Both the position numbers and the translations under genes were made by a program. Source: JBBSJZ01 sp041739875 (GTDB lineage Bacteria > Planctomycetota > Planctomycetia > Pirellulales > Pirellulaceae). From it: a DNA stretch of 64,000 nt. Positions 45,001 through 53,497 of this stretch are shown piece by piece. Position 1 is the stretch's first letter. Each line of letters opens with the position of its first letter. Location of the stretch: the NCBI GenBank assembly GCA_041739875.1, contig JBGSNA010000357.1, positions 1 to 64,000 on the forward strand. The letters are read 5' to 3'. The notes below the pieces were generated by a model. That model saw only the letters and a program-made list of their open reading frames with translations, did no database searches and was not told where the DNA came from.

Positions 45001-45581
45001 TCCTCGTCCACAACAATCGTGATCTCGCCACCAGCACCGCCATTTTCGCCGTCCGTAGGGTTACCGGCATCGCCTCCGTCACCGCCCGGCCCGCCGTTGC
45101 CGCCGTTGGAGAATCGTGTTGCATCGACACCTCGATAACCTGGTGCACCGGGCTGGCCATCACCACCACGCCCACCATCGCCGCCGCGCCCGCCAGTCGC
45201 ACGGATAAATACATAACCGTCTTCGCCAATGGGCTGTTCGCCACGAAATGGCTGAGACGGTTGACGAGGACGTGCGACGGTTCCGGTCAGATGCAACGTT
45301 GCGGAATTTCTGGCCCCGAACGCATACGCCACTTGGATCGTTGCGGAAGCCGCATCCTGTCCACGCTCAGCCGGTCTCGCATCTTCGCCGCGTCGACCAT
45401 CGGCCCCATAACTTCGATTGGCTTCAAAGTGACTCTTTCCGCTCGCGCCCAATCGCCCATCGGCCCCGCGCAGATTCAACTCGATCAAACACTCGGTTTC
45501 TGAATCCGAAGCGAAGCAGCCCGGATCGACATCGCCAGAGTCAAATGCGGTCGTTGAATTAGGATCGCGGCCAGAACTCAT
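42075..45581 (-). CDS. large protein with collagen-like Gly-rich N-terminus, unknown function
   Basis: A 1168-residue protein from the ATG at 45581. Residues about 90-290 hold runs of Gly-rich triplet-like sequence (GGRGGDGGRGGDGQPGAPGY, GGPGGPGGSS) broken by short beta stretches. Two or more beta-sandwich-like segments follow, with VSNIGGMPTPSNYTIRV and LAPGESTRVRFGITNVGD (CARDB-like). The middle (about 610-740) looks like an alpha/beta domain: FLLIANQKTKVEDIEKWTQLADYFG, DVWDISYYGFIDM, TIIIPNNYF. The C-terminal part is helical and charged. No signal peptide is obvious. It resembles proteins grouped as DUF7932-like, but I cannot confirm this. No partner gene is adjacent. Confidence 0.75.
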   Translation of the reverse strand: MSSGRDPNSTTAFDSGDVDPGCFASDSETECLIELNLRGADGRLGASGKSHFEANRSYGADGRRGEDARPAERGQDAASATIQVAYAFGARNSATLHLTGTVARPRQPSQPFRGEQPIGEDGYVFIRATGGRGGDGGRGGDGQPGAPGYRGVDATRFSNGGNGGPGGDGGDAGNPTDGENGGAGGEITIVVDEDDQGLLMLLKGDLSAGEIGFAGEPAKGGSGGPGGPGGSSYHWTETEHYTDSQGKRQSRTIFRSNPGGSSGRNGRDGAPSSYLARDGQPGSQGRLRILVARPDGTQRHYASPYDLELLSVDVAGECSTLEPDSLVSADSLTVSNIGGMPTPSNYTIRVTLASDEHLDSDHVDMELPKSLDPGESFTFTDDGLGARLADVVIDAPRRHPFRLAHSINPQALLESGIHRPFRNFENPESIEVRFPVELTEIIALNSLAPGESTRVRFGITNVGDETFDEKHLFRSVRCGARLLGGDIDLNQLVFFDDSDKQHDLIREEFQAPVRQLAPGETRWVETRIGIRNHSDIVAYQSFVLGVDLHLQRPHSSARRGEYRCVDYRHEFIRVSEQYRRDEGSRFLLIANQKTKVEDIEKWTQLADYFGSGLDVWDISYYGFIDMIRSLDPKQSSVTTGETVTRSNAQSLLEQWRGLTIIIPNNYFQTPSGKTTAFNQLAKSQFLKAAADFDINFYVVGDSRTGGEELLANSLVPISDEKNPSQLKTQREFLSHVRRWSKYVAKTGEVVGGATKKVAAIADASLGAVHQFEIDKRTFLFQPKAEWLESEARALQRKLRKTDPLHRWVIVHRFDTGDTDTSWGFLKKRKVGSLEVRRTLDSSKGSAVLFEAESIDMIDEDFINSKQNKHGIFLALKFEDKVDRFIRLVSERTFPRYSENYVDRPLTDEEVRQIGSELIDSILVDIYNEQLEARTCCTWGRFGVRSLMPKLNYLAERSLNYGLTYRQMEENTVTMPLLYELLANIRHMAKKSKTVWDMAIIPTAFFKRSRAVSSYMLDRVDRITTNIFGRELSWWDKASGPSDDYNPFGGAKNAIPKGLARDTANKRIDQVEVELVRSKITLEKYTRAQTHPGLTYDPELLSETARVMPGHVYDQLVRNEQAAELERAKTEYAVAKQRSELLVPLAIETATTNVATIQPTATPTSRPSN

Positions 45582-45732
45582 ATCAAAGATCGCCAATATC
45601 GAATGACGCAACTACATCAAGGCAATCCGACCAGTCTAACTGGAACCTTGCACGCCGCGCTGGCCAGACGAAATAAGTCCCGGCCGAATCAACTATCGCT
45701 CCTGAAATACGTGTAAAAATCAATCGCCAAGA

Positions 45733-46659
45733 CTATGGGAAAAGGTAGCGGATAAAGTTGCGAATTGATTGGCCTGGAACATACGCGACGGGTTGCCCAA
45801 TAATCCCTTGGCCGACCTGGACGGGATTGTTTTGCTGTCCGAGCGTGAACAACGACGGAAGTGGCGCTGCATTACCACTGATCGCAGTGAATTGGCCTGG
45901 TGGAGTGAACGGTGCAGCGATTTGTGACGGTGGCGCGATGTACCCCGTCGGTGGAGCATATCCGGGCGAACCGTAATTCACGGGCGAACCACAGCCAACA
46001 CTCGCCGCCGTATATCCCGATGGGGGCGATATGCATGAACAGTTATCGACCGTCGCATAGCTGTTCCCCAATTGAGGCTGAGGTATCGGTTGATAATCTT
46101 GCGTCGAGGCGATCGGCACGTTCGGTGGAAGCGTACTTCGCGGCGCCGGAGCAAACGTACTGGGAGCGGTTGCTGGGCTCGGAAGGGTCGACGGTGTTGA
46201 ATTCTGGTTCAACACCGGTGGTGGAGCCGAGAATCCGGTTGGCGGTGGTGACCCAACTACTGGCGGTCCAGTAGGAGCCTGAACTGGCGGAAGGGGGAAG
46301 CCGCCTTGCTGCAAGAGGACGGTTTGACGAACGTTCGGGTCGACGAAACCGCCCCGGTTGTAGCTGGCTGGCGAGTTGTAGGACGTTGGGATCGCTTGAG
46401 TTCGAAAGGCGGCGGAGCTTCGATACTCGGTCTCGATTGCCCGACTCATATCCGAGCGACTCACATCCGAGCGACTCACATTCGAGCGATATCGATCCAC
46501 TCGGCTTGGGGCACCGATCGGTTGCATCCGCGTCTCAGGAATATCACGAGTCTCCACAGTGCCGAAGGATTGCGCAGACCCGTCACCTGCGATACCCAGC
46601 ACCAGCACTGCCAAGACTGCTGACACCAACGTTGGTTGGGTGATTCTCTTCATGTTCAT
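45733..46659 (-). CDS. exported Pro-rich protein of unknown function
   Basis: A 308-residue protein from the ATG at 46659 (a second ATG at 46653 is equally good) with a signal peptide (ending GDGSAQS). The mature part is Pro/Ser/Gly/Gln-rich and probably disordered, with a short NCSCISPPSGY segment and a final FTLGQQNNPVQVGQGIIGQPVAYVPGQ stretch. It contains an in-frame tandem repeat RSDVSRSDMSR. Such Pro-rich exported proteins are frequent in planctomycetes and may be wall or matrix components. Confidence 0.7.
   Translation of the reverse strand: MNMKRITQPTLVSAVLAVLVLGIAGDGSAQSFGTVETRDIPETRMQPIGAPSRVDRYRSNVSRSDVSRSDMSRAIETEYRSSAAFRTQAIPTSYNSPASYNRGGFVDPNVRQTVLLQQGGFPLPPVQAPTGPPVVGSPPPTGFSAPPPVLNQNSTPSTLPSPATAPSTFAPAPRSTLPPNVPIASTQDYQPIPQPQLGNSYATVDNCSCISPPSGYTAASVGCGSPVNYGSPGYAPPTGYIAPPSQIAAPFTPPGQFTAISGNAAPLPSLFTLGQQNNPVQVGQGIIGQPVAYVPGQSIRNFIRYLFP
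46443..46487. repeat. three tandem 15-bp units
   Basis: Three adjacent units of the form GACTCAYATYCGAGC (46443-46457, 46458-46472, 46473-46487) differ by one base each and encode (S)RSDVSRSDMSR in the Pro-rich protein. A small in-frame VNTR. Confidence 0.8.
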
Positions 46660-46843
46660 CCGCGGCTCCATGCTCGTTATCTGCTTCTTCGTACTGGGTA
46701 GCGATTCCAACTCGACTAGTGCAATATCGATGCCACTGGCGACAAAGTTTTGCGAACCCAACCAGTGATACGAGCGATCACGAGAAAACCATGTTCAACA
46801 ATGACATGGTGAGTTTCATGACTGGCCTTGGGTCTTGTAATCC

Positions 46844-48433
46844 TTACAGATCCTTTGCAATCAGCTCGTCGATTACCACCATTTCATCAGGCGTCTTTCC
46901 GACGTAGCGAACGATGAGCCACATTGCGACACTTGCGAATAGCAGTGAAACCCAGGGTGAAACTCCAAACGCGGCTGGCAAAGTTCCAAACACAACACAA
47001 ATCGCAGCAACGACAAGAGCGTAAGGCATCTGGCTACGAACGTGCTGGACATGATCACAGCCGCTGGATCGGCTTGACAACACCGTCGTGTCGGAGATTG
47101 GCGAGCAGTGGTCACCAAAGATCGAGCCAGCAAGCACGGAGCCGCTGGTGGCGAGACAAATCACTCCCTCGGCTCCAGCGGTTGGGTCAAGTTGCAGAGC
47201 CAACGAAATCGCGATCGGAGTCAAAATGGCCATCGTGCCCCAACTTGTACCGGTAGAAAACGCGACGGCCCCAGAGATCACAAACACCACCGTGGGAAGC
47301 AACCACGGCTCCAACCGAGCTGACAATATCCCAGCAAGATAGCCGCCTGTGTCGAGCGCCTCTTTTTGTGTCAGATCCGATAGAGCCCACGCGAGCCACA
47401 GCACGAACATCGCTGGCATCATCTGTGCCAAGCCCTGGAGCGAACCTCGGCCAAGCGTCGACCACGCAATCTTGCCAAGTAACCGATGCAGAGCAAACGC
47501 GGTCACCAATCCCACCGCGCCGCCGATCACGAGTGCGAGATACGAATCACCGTTACCGAAGATTTGGCCTGCGAGCCGAATACCACGGTCGCTGCGTTCG
47601 TCGACTGGAACAGCACTTAGCCCAGTCACCACAAGCACTGCAGCGACGACGCAAATGCATGCGACAACGGGCCCAACAGCTGCTAGCCACAACCAACGAT
47701 GTTCTGGCTCGGACTCATCCGGCAGCGGGACTCGCTTGCTCGCGGCTTCGGCTTCGAGCTCACGCATCAAGCCGAAGTCGCGGCCACTGATCGCGATCAT
47801 CATCACAAATGCGAGCGCAAGCCAGGGATAAAAACGATAGGGAATGGAATGTAGGAACAGCTCGAACGCCGCCGATGCGTGAGTGATACCGCCATCACGC
47901 AAACCGTCGGCCATATAAGTGATCTCGGTGGCGGCCCAAGTACTCACGACCGCCAATCCGGCAACGGGTGCTGCCGTGGAGTCCACAAGGTACGCCAACT
48001 TTGCTCGCGAGATGCCATAGCGATCCACCGTCGAACGCATCGTCCCACCAAGCAGCAACGTGTTGGCATAGTCATCAAAGAAAATCAAAAGCCCGCTCGT
48101 TGCGATCATGGTTTGCGCACCACGCCGCGATCGAATACGACGCGAAACTCGTTGGACAAGATCACGCATGCTGCCGCCCGCCTCGAGCACAGCCACCATC
48201 GCACCAAGCAGTAGACTGAAAACGAACGCTTGAAGATGAGACCAAGTCGTAATGGACTCAACGATCGCCATCACGAACAAAAGTGGCGCATCACTGAGTT
48301 GATGATCACGTCGCGCGAGAAGTATCGCGCCAACGGCGATACCAGCTGCGAGTGGGACAAGCACGCGACGCGATGCGATCGCCAACGCAATCGTAACGAT
48401 CGGCGGCAGTAAGCTTGTCCACTCAGGCTGCAT
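46844..48433 (-). CDS. NhaC-family Na+/H+ antiporter-like transporter
   Basis: A 529-residue polytopic membrane protein. The NhaC-family features include LLIFFDDYANTLLLGGTMR (DDY motif), RAKLAYLVDSTAAPVAGLAVVSTW, FVISGAVAFSTGTSWGTMAILTPIAI and GSVLAGSIFGDHCSPISDTTVLSS (GDHCSPISD motif). It is expected to exchange Na+ for H+, or a related substrate such as an amine or a carboxylate. It stands alone, with the same orientation as the gatC-rpmB pair upstream. Confidence 0.9.
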   Translation of the reverse strand: MQPEWTSLLPPIVTIALAIASRRVLVPLAAGIAVGAILLARRDHQLSDAPLLFVMAIVESITTWSHLQAFVFSLLLGAMVAVLEAGGSMRDLVQRVSRRIRSRRGAQTMIATSGLLIFFDDYANTLLLGGTMRSTVDRYGISRAKLAYLVDSTAAPVAGLAVVSTWAATEITYMADGLRDGGITHASAAFELFLHSIPYRFYPWLALAFVMMIAISGRDFGLMRELEAEAASKRVPLPDESEPEHRWLWLAAVGPVVACICVVAAVLVVTGLSAVPVDERSDRGIRLAGQIFGNGDSYLALVIGGAVGLVTAFALHRLLGKIAWSTLGRGSLQGLAQMMPAMFVLWLAWALSDLTQKEALDTGGYLAGILSARLEPWLLPTVVFVISGAVAFSTGTSWGTMAILTPIAISLALQLDPTAGAEGVICLATSGSVLAGSIFGDHCSPISDTTVLSSRSSGCDHVQHVRSQMPYALVVAAICVVFGTLPAAFGVSPWVSLLFASVAMWLIVRYVGKTPDEMVVIDELIAKDL

Positions 48434-48517
48434 CGCTAGCTGACGCTCGTGTCTCTGGGGCGTGGATCTCTAGGTCACGGATTCTGGAATCGTAAGCCAT
48501 GAAATCGCAGCACAAAT

Positions 48518-48826
48518 TTAAGAGTGTTTCGAAGCTGCTACGCCGAGCACAGGCGGCACTAAAAAATACTCGTCATCACACTGCGGAGCATTCCGCAGTG
48601 CGTCTTCGTGAGAGAGGCTTGGCAGAAGGCGATCCTCGCGCCATCGATTGTCTACATCGAGAGCCGTCGTCATCGGCTCAACATCGTCGGTGTCGACTTT
48701 AGAAAGCTGCTCGACGAAACTCAAAATACTGTCGAGCTGCAGCCCGAGTTTACGAACCTCCTCGTCGGTTAAATGCAACCGAGCAAGCAAGGCTAGCTTT
48801 CGAATTTCGTCTTCGCTGAGCGGCAT
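48518..48826 (-). CDS. gatC: Asp-tRNA(Asn)/Glu-tRNA(Gln) amidotransferase subunit C
   Basis: Small stabilising subunit of the GatCAB complex, which amidates mischarged Glu-tRNA(Gln) or Asp-tRNA(Asn). Family features: EIRKLALLARLHLTDEEV, ILSFVEQLSKVDTDDVEPM, REDRLLPSLSHEDALRNAPQ and the C-terminal FLVPPVLG. Its ATG overlaps the rpmB stop by one base. gatA and gatB are not in the window. Confidence 0.95.
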   Translation of the reverse strand: MPLSEDEIRKLALLARLHLTDEEVRKLGLQLDSILSFVEQLSKVDTDDVEPMTTALDVDNRWREDRLLPSLSHEDALRNAPQCDDEYFLVPPVLGVAASKHS

Positions 48827-49125
48827 TATTTCTTGGTGCCAGCGGCCTTCACAGCCGCTGCCTTACCACCGCTCACATCAAATGGCTTGGTACGAACCGT
48901 TTTGCGAATCGCCCCGGTGCGAATGCACTGAGTGCAAACCCGCATCGACTTGTTTTCGCCATTTGGCATCGTGACGTGAACTTTTTGCAGGTTCGGCACA
49001 AATTTGCGACGGGAGATCCCAGTGATCTTCGTACCGACGCCACCTAGGTACTTTGCCTTACCCCGAGTCTCGATCTGATTGCCCTTTTGGACTTTCTTAC
49101 CGCAGGTTTCACACTCGCGTGACAT
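48826..49125 (-). CDS. rpmB: 50S ribosomal protein L28
   Basis: A 99-residue ribosomal protein. MSRECETCGKKVQKGNQ and RVCTQCIRTGAIRK carry two CxxC pairs for zinc, as in the C+ form of L28; SRRKFVPNLQKVHV is the family core. A Lys/Ala-rich tail extends the C-terminus. The ATG at 49125 is preferred over an upstream in-frame TTG. It is coupled to gatC. Confidence 0.96.
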   Translation of the reverse strand: MSRECETCGKKVQKGNQIETRGKAKYLGGVGTKITGISRRKFVPNLQKVHVTMPNGENKSMRVCTQCIRTGAIRKTVRTKPFDVSGGKAAAVKAAGTKK

Positions 49126-49386
49126 CGTCAATCTCCGCTTACGGAAGCGAGCAATCTCGCACCGAAATTATCTTGAAAGGGTTATCTGGAACAGTCGTTG
49201 TGTTGTGGGAAGCCCGGCAATATAGCGACGACCGCCTCCCGCGTGAAGAATGAAGATCCAGGAAAATTGAGCGTTTCTGGTCAAGAACTGAGAAAAAACA
49301 CCCGATCGACCCTAATGAAGCCCTTAATCGGCAAAGTTTTCGCGTCCCCCCCAGCATCAACGCTTCTCGTCCAAGACTGAACGATC

Positions 49387-49950
49387 ATGAGTTCGACCGC
49401 CTCCCACCATCTCGCCGCCACGCCAATTCACGTTCGACTGTGCCTACATGCGATTTGTCTGTCCGGTTTGATAGCAATCGCCGGAACGGGCTGCAGTACT
49501 TTGCGCCTCCCGACAATCCTCCCGTTTGGCCAGGAATCTGATTCCCAGTACATTTCCAGTGATGGAGCGCCGCTGCGGCCTTCGGAGGGCGAGATGATGT
49601 ACAAGAAAGTACGTGAGGCGAAGGCCCAAAACGCGATCGTACTCCAAATCGCTGGAGCCGAACCGCCGATTCGCGTGCTACCGCTGCCGCCTGAAGGCCA
49701 AAGTGTCTTTGTGAGTGATTTGCTCAACCAAACCGGCGTAATGGAAGAACTAGGCCGCGTCGACGCGACACTTTACCGTGACGCGCCAGGCATGCCGGCG
49801 GGCATCAAGATGGCGGTAAAAATGAGCCACGACCATGAACAAGTCCGGCCCGAAAGCGATTACTCGCTACGTGCCGGAGACCGACTTTCGATCCAGAAAG
49901 CTCGTGCACCGGCCATGAATGGACTGCTTAGCGGGCTGCTCGGAATCTAA
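49387..49950 (+). CDS. conserved lipoprotein of unknown function
   Basis: A 187-residue protein with a long N-terminal region and a probable lipobox (LIAIAGTGC, Cys36). The mature part has segments VLQIAGAEPPIRVLPLPPEGQSVFVSDLLNQTG and VRPESDYSLRAGDRLSIQKA. The latter recalls the ends of polysaccharide-export/SLBB beta-grasp domains, where a value is set by a receiving loop, but no family can be named. It is followed by the DUF1559 gene on the same strand. Confidence 0.65.
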   Translation: MSSTASHHLAATPIHVRLCLHAICLSGLIAIAGTGCSTLRLPTILPFGQESDSQYISSDGAPLRPSEGEMMYKKVREAKAQNAIVLQIAGAEPPIRVLPLPPEGQSVFVSDLLNQTGVMEELGRVDATLYRDAPGMPAGIKMAVKMSHDHEQVRPESDYSLRAGDRLSIQKARAPAMNGLLSGLLGI

Positions 49951-50068
49951 TTGCAATGATCTCCGTATGCGGCGGAGACAACAAAAGTACCCGGCAGAGG
50001 TACTCCAGACACAGGAGGCGGAGTAAGATACAGAGTCCTCTCGCCTCAAATGCTTCCGGCACCATTTT

Positions 50069-51091
50069 ATGCCAGCTCGTTCTCCCAACTTGATCGACTT
50101 TGCGCCGCGAGCCAAAACTCGCTTGTCTCGCCACCGAAAATCTCTGGTTCACGATCGTGGATTCACTCTGGTTGAGTTGCTGGTCGTTATCGCGATCATC
50201 GGCGTCTTAGTGGGGCTCCTGCTTCCGGCGGTGCAATCCGCTCGCGAGGCCGCACGTCGAACGCAGTGCCAAAATCACCTAAAGCAGATCGGACTGGGAC
50301 TGCTGAACTACGAGAGCACCTATCGCACTTTGCCGTGGGGAGCCAAAGGCGGTTGGGGGCAAGCATGGACAACCGACATCCTCCCATTCATCGAGCGAGC
50401 CGACTTGTGGGAAATCACTCCGCAAGGCGAACTGGGCAGTCCCACGGCCAGCGACATCCATAGCCTGCATTTCCAAGAACTTGCAAAGACCGCAGTCCCC
50501 ACCTATCGCTGCCCGTCCCAGCCTGGCTCACTCCATCACAACGAATTGTCGAGCGAAGTGGCTGGCCGCGCTATCGTCAGCTATATCGGAAGTGCCGGCA
50601 GTGACGTTACCACGGACAATGGCCCGACCAACTCGACGAGTGGCCTGTCAATGGATTTCAGCAACGGCGTGTTGCTCGTTCAACGCTTTACATCCGCTGC
50701 ACCGACACTACCTATCCCAGAGCTAAAGCCACCCATTGGCCTCGAAGCGATTCGTGATGGTCTCTCTCACACGCTCATGGTGACCGAAGGCCGTTTCGTC
50801 TCGTTTGACTGCGAAGCATGTGACCGCCATTCACTCTACCACCCTGAGTTTGATGACTTGCAAGGTCGAGACTTTTCCGAAGCTCTCATCTCGACTCGCT
50901 ATGGCATCAACCTCGACCTCGAGCCACAGTGGAAACAAGAACTCTCTCCAGGCAGCTACCATGTCGGCGGCGTCCACGGCCTGCTTTGTGATGGCAGCGT
51001 CAAATTCATCAATGATCAAGTCGATCTCACTGTCCTACAGTCGCTCGGCTCAAGAAACGGCGACGAGGTCTTGAACCATACCAAGCTCTGA
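50069..51091 (+). CDS. DUF1559 protein with prepilin-type N-terminal cleavage signal
   Basis: A 340-residue planctomycete pseudopilin-like protein. A basic leader ends at G-FTLVELLVVIAIIG, the type IV pilin/type II secretion prepilin peptidase site and hydrophobic helix. LLPAVQSAREAARRTQC follows. The globular DUF1559 region ends with HVGGVHGLLCDGSVKFI, the H-x9-DG motif typical of the family. These proteins occur in tens of copies per planctomycete genome, and may be surface fibre or matrix proteins. No signal for a particular partner is seen here. Confidence 0.9.
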   Translation: MPARSPNLIDFAPRAKTRLSRHRKSLVHDRGFTLVELLVVIAIIGVLVGLLLPAVQSAREAARRTQCQNHLKQIGLGLLNYESTYRTLPWGAKGGWGQAWTTDILPFIERADLWEITPQGELGSPTASDIHSLHFQELAKTAVPTYRCPSQPGSLHHNELSSEVAGRAIVSYIGSAGSDVTTDNGPTNSTSGLSMDFSNGVLLVQRFTSAAPTLPIPELKPPIGLEAIRDGLSHTLMVTEGRFVSFDCEACDRHSLYHPEFDDLQGRDFSEALISTRYGINLDLEPQWKQELSPGSYHVGGVHGLLCDGSVKFINDQVDLTVLQSLGSRNGDEVLNHTKL

Positions 51092-51313
51092 ACATTCGAA
51101 TTCCATTCAAGCGAGCGAGTCGGGTTCTCGTACAAGATCAGCGTCAAGATCAACGAGGTGAATCAAATCAAACGTCACGCCCGCTGGTCGGCTATTCGCG
51201 TGCACCGTCCACCCAAGCCAGAACGAAATGGAGGCCTAAAACGTGACGCGTGGATCTGTCATTTGAAATTGCCTGAGATGAAAACCGTTCAACCATCTAG
51301 CACTGGAGAGGTC

Positions 51314-52297
51314 TCAGTTCTTAAGCAGTTCCGACATTTTCTCGAGAATCCACGGATCGCGGACGTTGGATGCTTCAAAAACGAGGAACGTGAAATTGTC
51401 CGCAAGCGTCTCTTCCGGATGGATGATGTATCCAGTGTTTCTTCCGATTTGGCGCATGTAGTCTGCTGCTTGCTGGGGAGCCATTAGTTGCAGCGCACCC
51501 CCAGAAACCTTCGGCACCAATTTCCCGGCCTGTCGTTCGAGCTCGAGAAGTTTGAAGTCGAGATTTTGAAACAGGCCTCCGCCAACGTATTTGTCCGATT
51601 TGCACATCGTGATTGGTGCGAACGCAGCTTTCTCATCACGGCCCGCCACCGCCAACTCTATCGAGTGGTGGTGAATCGGCGCATCGGGATTAGTTAACCG
51701 ACGTCCATGAAGCTGCTCAGGCCACTCGATCTCATTGCAAGGGATAAAGCCGATGATCGCGTAAAGACGGTCTCTCCATTCTGGATTATGGCTACTCATC
51801 ACATGAAACAACTCATGTGCCAGGGTCCGAGACATCGTCTCTGGCTCTCCAAAGAATCTGTCTGGCAATACGATGCTTGCACCTCGACAATGGGGTGCGT
51901 CGGCTTCAACGTCCGCCGTCACTCGAATGAGATTGATACTTGCGGGAAGCGGAAGCTTGTACGCACTGAACTTCTCCCTCAACTCTTGAACCGATTTCGA
52001 CACAGCCAACATCGCGTCCGGTGTCCATTGGCGAACACCGGCCTTGAGGGATTCTAGGTACTCATCCTTTGTCACTGGCTTCGCTGACGCCATGCGGATT
52101 TGTCGTTCCAACGGCTGCATGTACCGGATGAAGTCGTCTTCCTCGGCGATCAACTCTCTCCCTCGCTCCGCAGACACGAAACACAGAGTCGTACCATCGA
52201 TCAACGCCAACTCTGTTGACGGTTCTGTTGACTGCTCTGCTGATGCTCCTGTCGAAAAGCTCAGTAGCAAACTAAAAACTAGACCAACACAACGCAT
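51314..52297 (-). CDS. exported HExxH zinc metallopeptidase-like protein
   Basis: A 327-residue protein from the ATG at 52297 with a signal peptide (MRCVGLVFSLLLSFSTGASA). The zinc-binding HELFH lies in TLAHELFHVMSSHNPEWRDRLY, and EETLADNFTFLVF near the C-terminus may supply the third ligand Glu as in gluzincins. The N-terminal half is helical (KPVTKDEYLESLKAGVRQW). Longer starts at 52312, 52324 and 52402 exist but bury the signal peptide. It is the last gene of the DUF1549-DUF1501-WD40 run, 105 bases after the WD40 gene. Confidence 0.75.
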   Translation of the reverse strand: MRCVGLVFSLLLSFSTGASAEQSTEPSTELALIDGTTLCFVSAERGRELIAEEDDFIRYMQPLERQIRMASAKPVTKDEYLESLKAGVRQWTPDAMLAVSKSVQELREKFSAYKLPLPASINLIRVTADVEADAPHCRGASIVLPDRFFGEPETMSRTLAHELFHVMSSHNPEWRDRLYAIIGFIPCNEIEWPEQLHGRRLTNPDAPIHHHSIELAVAGRDEKAAFAPITMCKSDKYVGGGLFQNLDFKLLELERQAGKLVPKVSGGALQLMAPQQAADYMRQIGRNTGYIIHPEETLADNFTFLVFEASNVRDPWILEKMSELLKN

Positions 52298-52402
52298 CGT
52301 CTCAATCTCCATTTTTGCTGCCATGTCCAAACTCCTGCTGCTGTGTTGGGGGGAAAGAACCAAAACCAGTGACCACGTTGCGAGCTCCGCACGTGAATTC
52401 AC

Positions 52403-53470
52403 CTACGCAATCTCGAACACATCCAAACGCCCAAAGTCGGGGAAGCGACCATCCTTTTTGTCTTTCGGCTGGCCTTGAGCGCCAACCAAAATGAGCCGCT
52501 TGCCGTCCTCACTAAACAACGCCTGGGTCACACGACATCCCGTCTTCAAGGTCGCTATCTGTGATCCCGTTTCCATTTCGAATAACGCAACGTTCCACTC
52601 ACCACCGCGGAGTCGCCCGCCCATCACGAAGTACTCACCCGACGGATGGACGGCCAGCGTTTCCATGAGCCCTTCGCCCGACTCGCCTTCATGTGTTTGA
52701 TCCAATCGCTTGGGTTGTGGATCTTGCCACGACCACGTCTGCCATAACTGTTTACCGTTGCCCGCCATCGGGTCGTGCATCGGGCCCATCCCAGCCATCA
52801 GCAATTCGCTTCCATCGAGCGTGAACGCCATGGCAAAAATACCACCAAGATAACAATGGCTCTTAATGATGCCCCAACTCGTGAAATCCGGTGTCGTGAA
52901 GTTGGCAACCATCTCCCCGTCTTCAACGCGAAACACACGAACCTCACCCATCAAGTTGCCCGCAGCAATGTGTCGACCATCTGGACTGAAACAAACCGCT
53001 TGCACGGACGGCACGTGCGGCAAACTGTGCCGAATCTCTCCCGTCTCGGCGACCACTATTCGTATCGAGGGCTCCCGTTCGGTTTGCGGTTCGTACTTAT
53101 ATCCGCCAGCCAAATATTGCCCGGTTACGGATACCAAATGCTTACCGTCCGGTGACACAGCCATATCCCAAGACCAAAAATCATGAAGCTTGACTCGGCG
53201 AATTTCGGTTTCGGTCTTTAAGTCAAACCAACATGCCGTACCGTCATAGCTGGCTGAGACAAGCGTTTCATCACCGAGCAAACCAACACTGCTGACGTAA
53301 CTGCCATGCGAGTACAGTCGCCGTGGTTCGATGGACGTGTCCAGCGACGCGACATACACACCGTCCATGCATCCGGCAACAAGACCGTTTCCGTCAGGAA
53401 GCAGCGCAGCCGCCAACACGCCCATCGGCAACTTTTGTTTGTGCAGCTCAGTTAAGGTCAAACGGTTCAT
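52403..53470 (-). CDS. WD40-repeat protein
   Basis: A 355-residue beta-propeller with about seven WD40-like repeats: SYVSSVGLLGDETLVSASYDGTACWFDLKT, HDFWSWDMAVSPDGKHLVSVTG, VPSVQAVCFSPDGRHIAAGNLMGEVRVFRV, METLAVHPSGEYFVMGG and RVTQALFSEDGKRLILVGAQG. No signal peptide is seen. WD40 genes commonly sit with DUF1501/DUF1549 pairs in planctomycetes, probably as part of the same surface-bound or secreted complex. It lies 27 bases downstream of the DUF1501 gene. Confidence 0.88.
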   Translation of the reverse strand: MNRLTLTELHKQKLPMGVLAAALLPDGNGLVAGCMDGVYVASLDTSIEPRRLYSHGSYVSSVGLLGDETLVSASYDGTACWFDLKTETEIRRVKLHDFWSWDMAVSPDGKHLVSVTGQYLAGGYKYEPQTEREPSIRIVVAETGEIRHSLPHVPSVQAVCFSPDGRHIAAGNLMGEVRVFRVEDGEMVANFTTPDFTSWGIIKSHCYLGGIFAMAFTLDGSELLMAGMGPMHDPMAGNGKQLWQTWSWQDPQPKRLDQTHEGESGEGLMETLAVHPSGEYFVMGGRLRGGEWNVALFEMETGSQIATLKTGCRVTQALFSEDGKRLILVGAQGQPKDKKDGRFPDFGRLDVFEIA

Positions 53471-53497
53471 GCGGTCGCTTTAAAGTTGTTAGATCGC

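Noticed and set aside
44780..45240. Repetitive stretch as a possible CRISPR or satellite
   Set aside because: The repetition follows glycine codons of the coding frame with no constant repeat or spacer length.
49960..50030. Hairpins TCTCCG/CGGAGA and GTACC/GGTAC after the lipoprotein gene
   Set aside because: Short stems, no T run, and located in the likely leader of the DUF1559 gene; not convincing as terminator or riboswitch.
51158..51487. 109-codon plus-strand ORF after the DUF1559 gene
   Set aside because: It overlaps the 3' part of the metallopeptidase gene and its sequence looks random.
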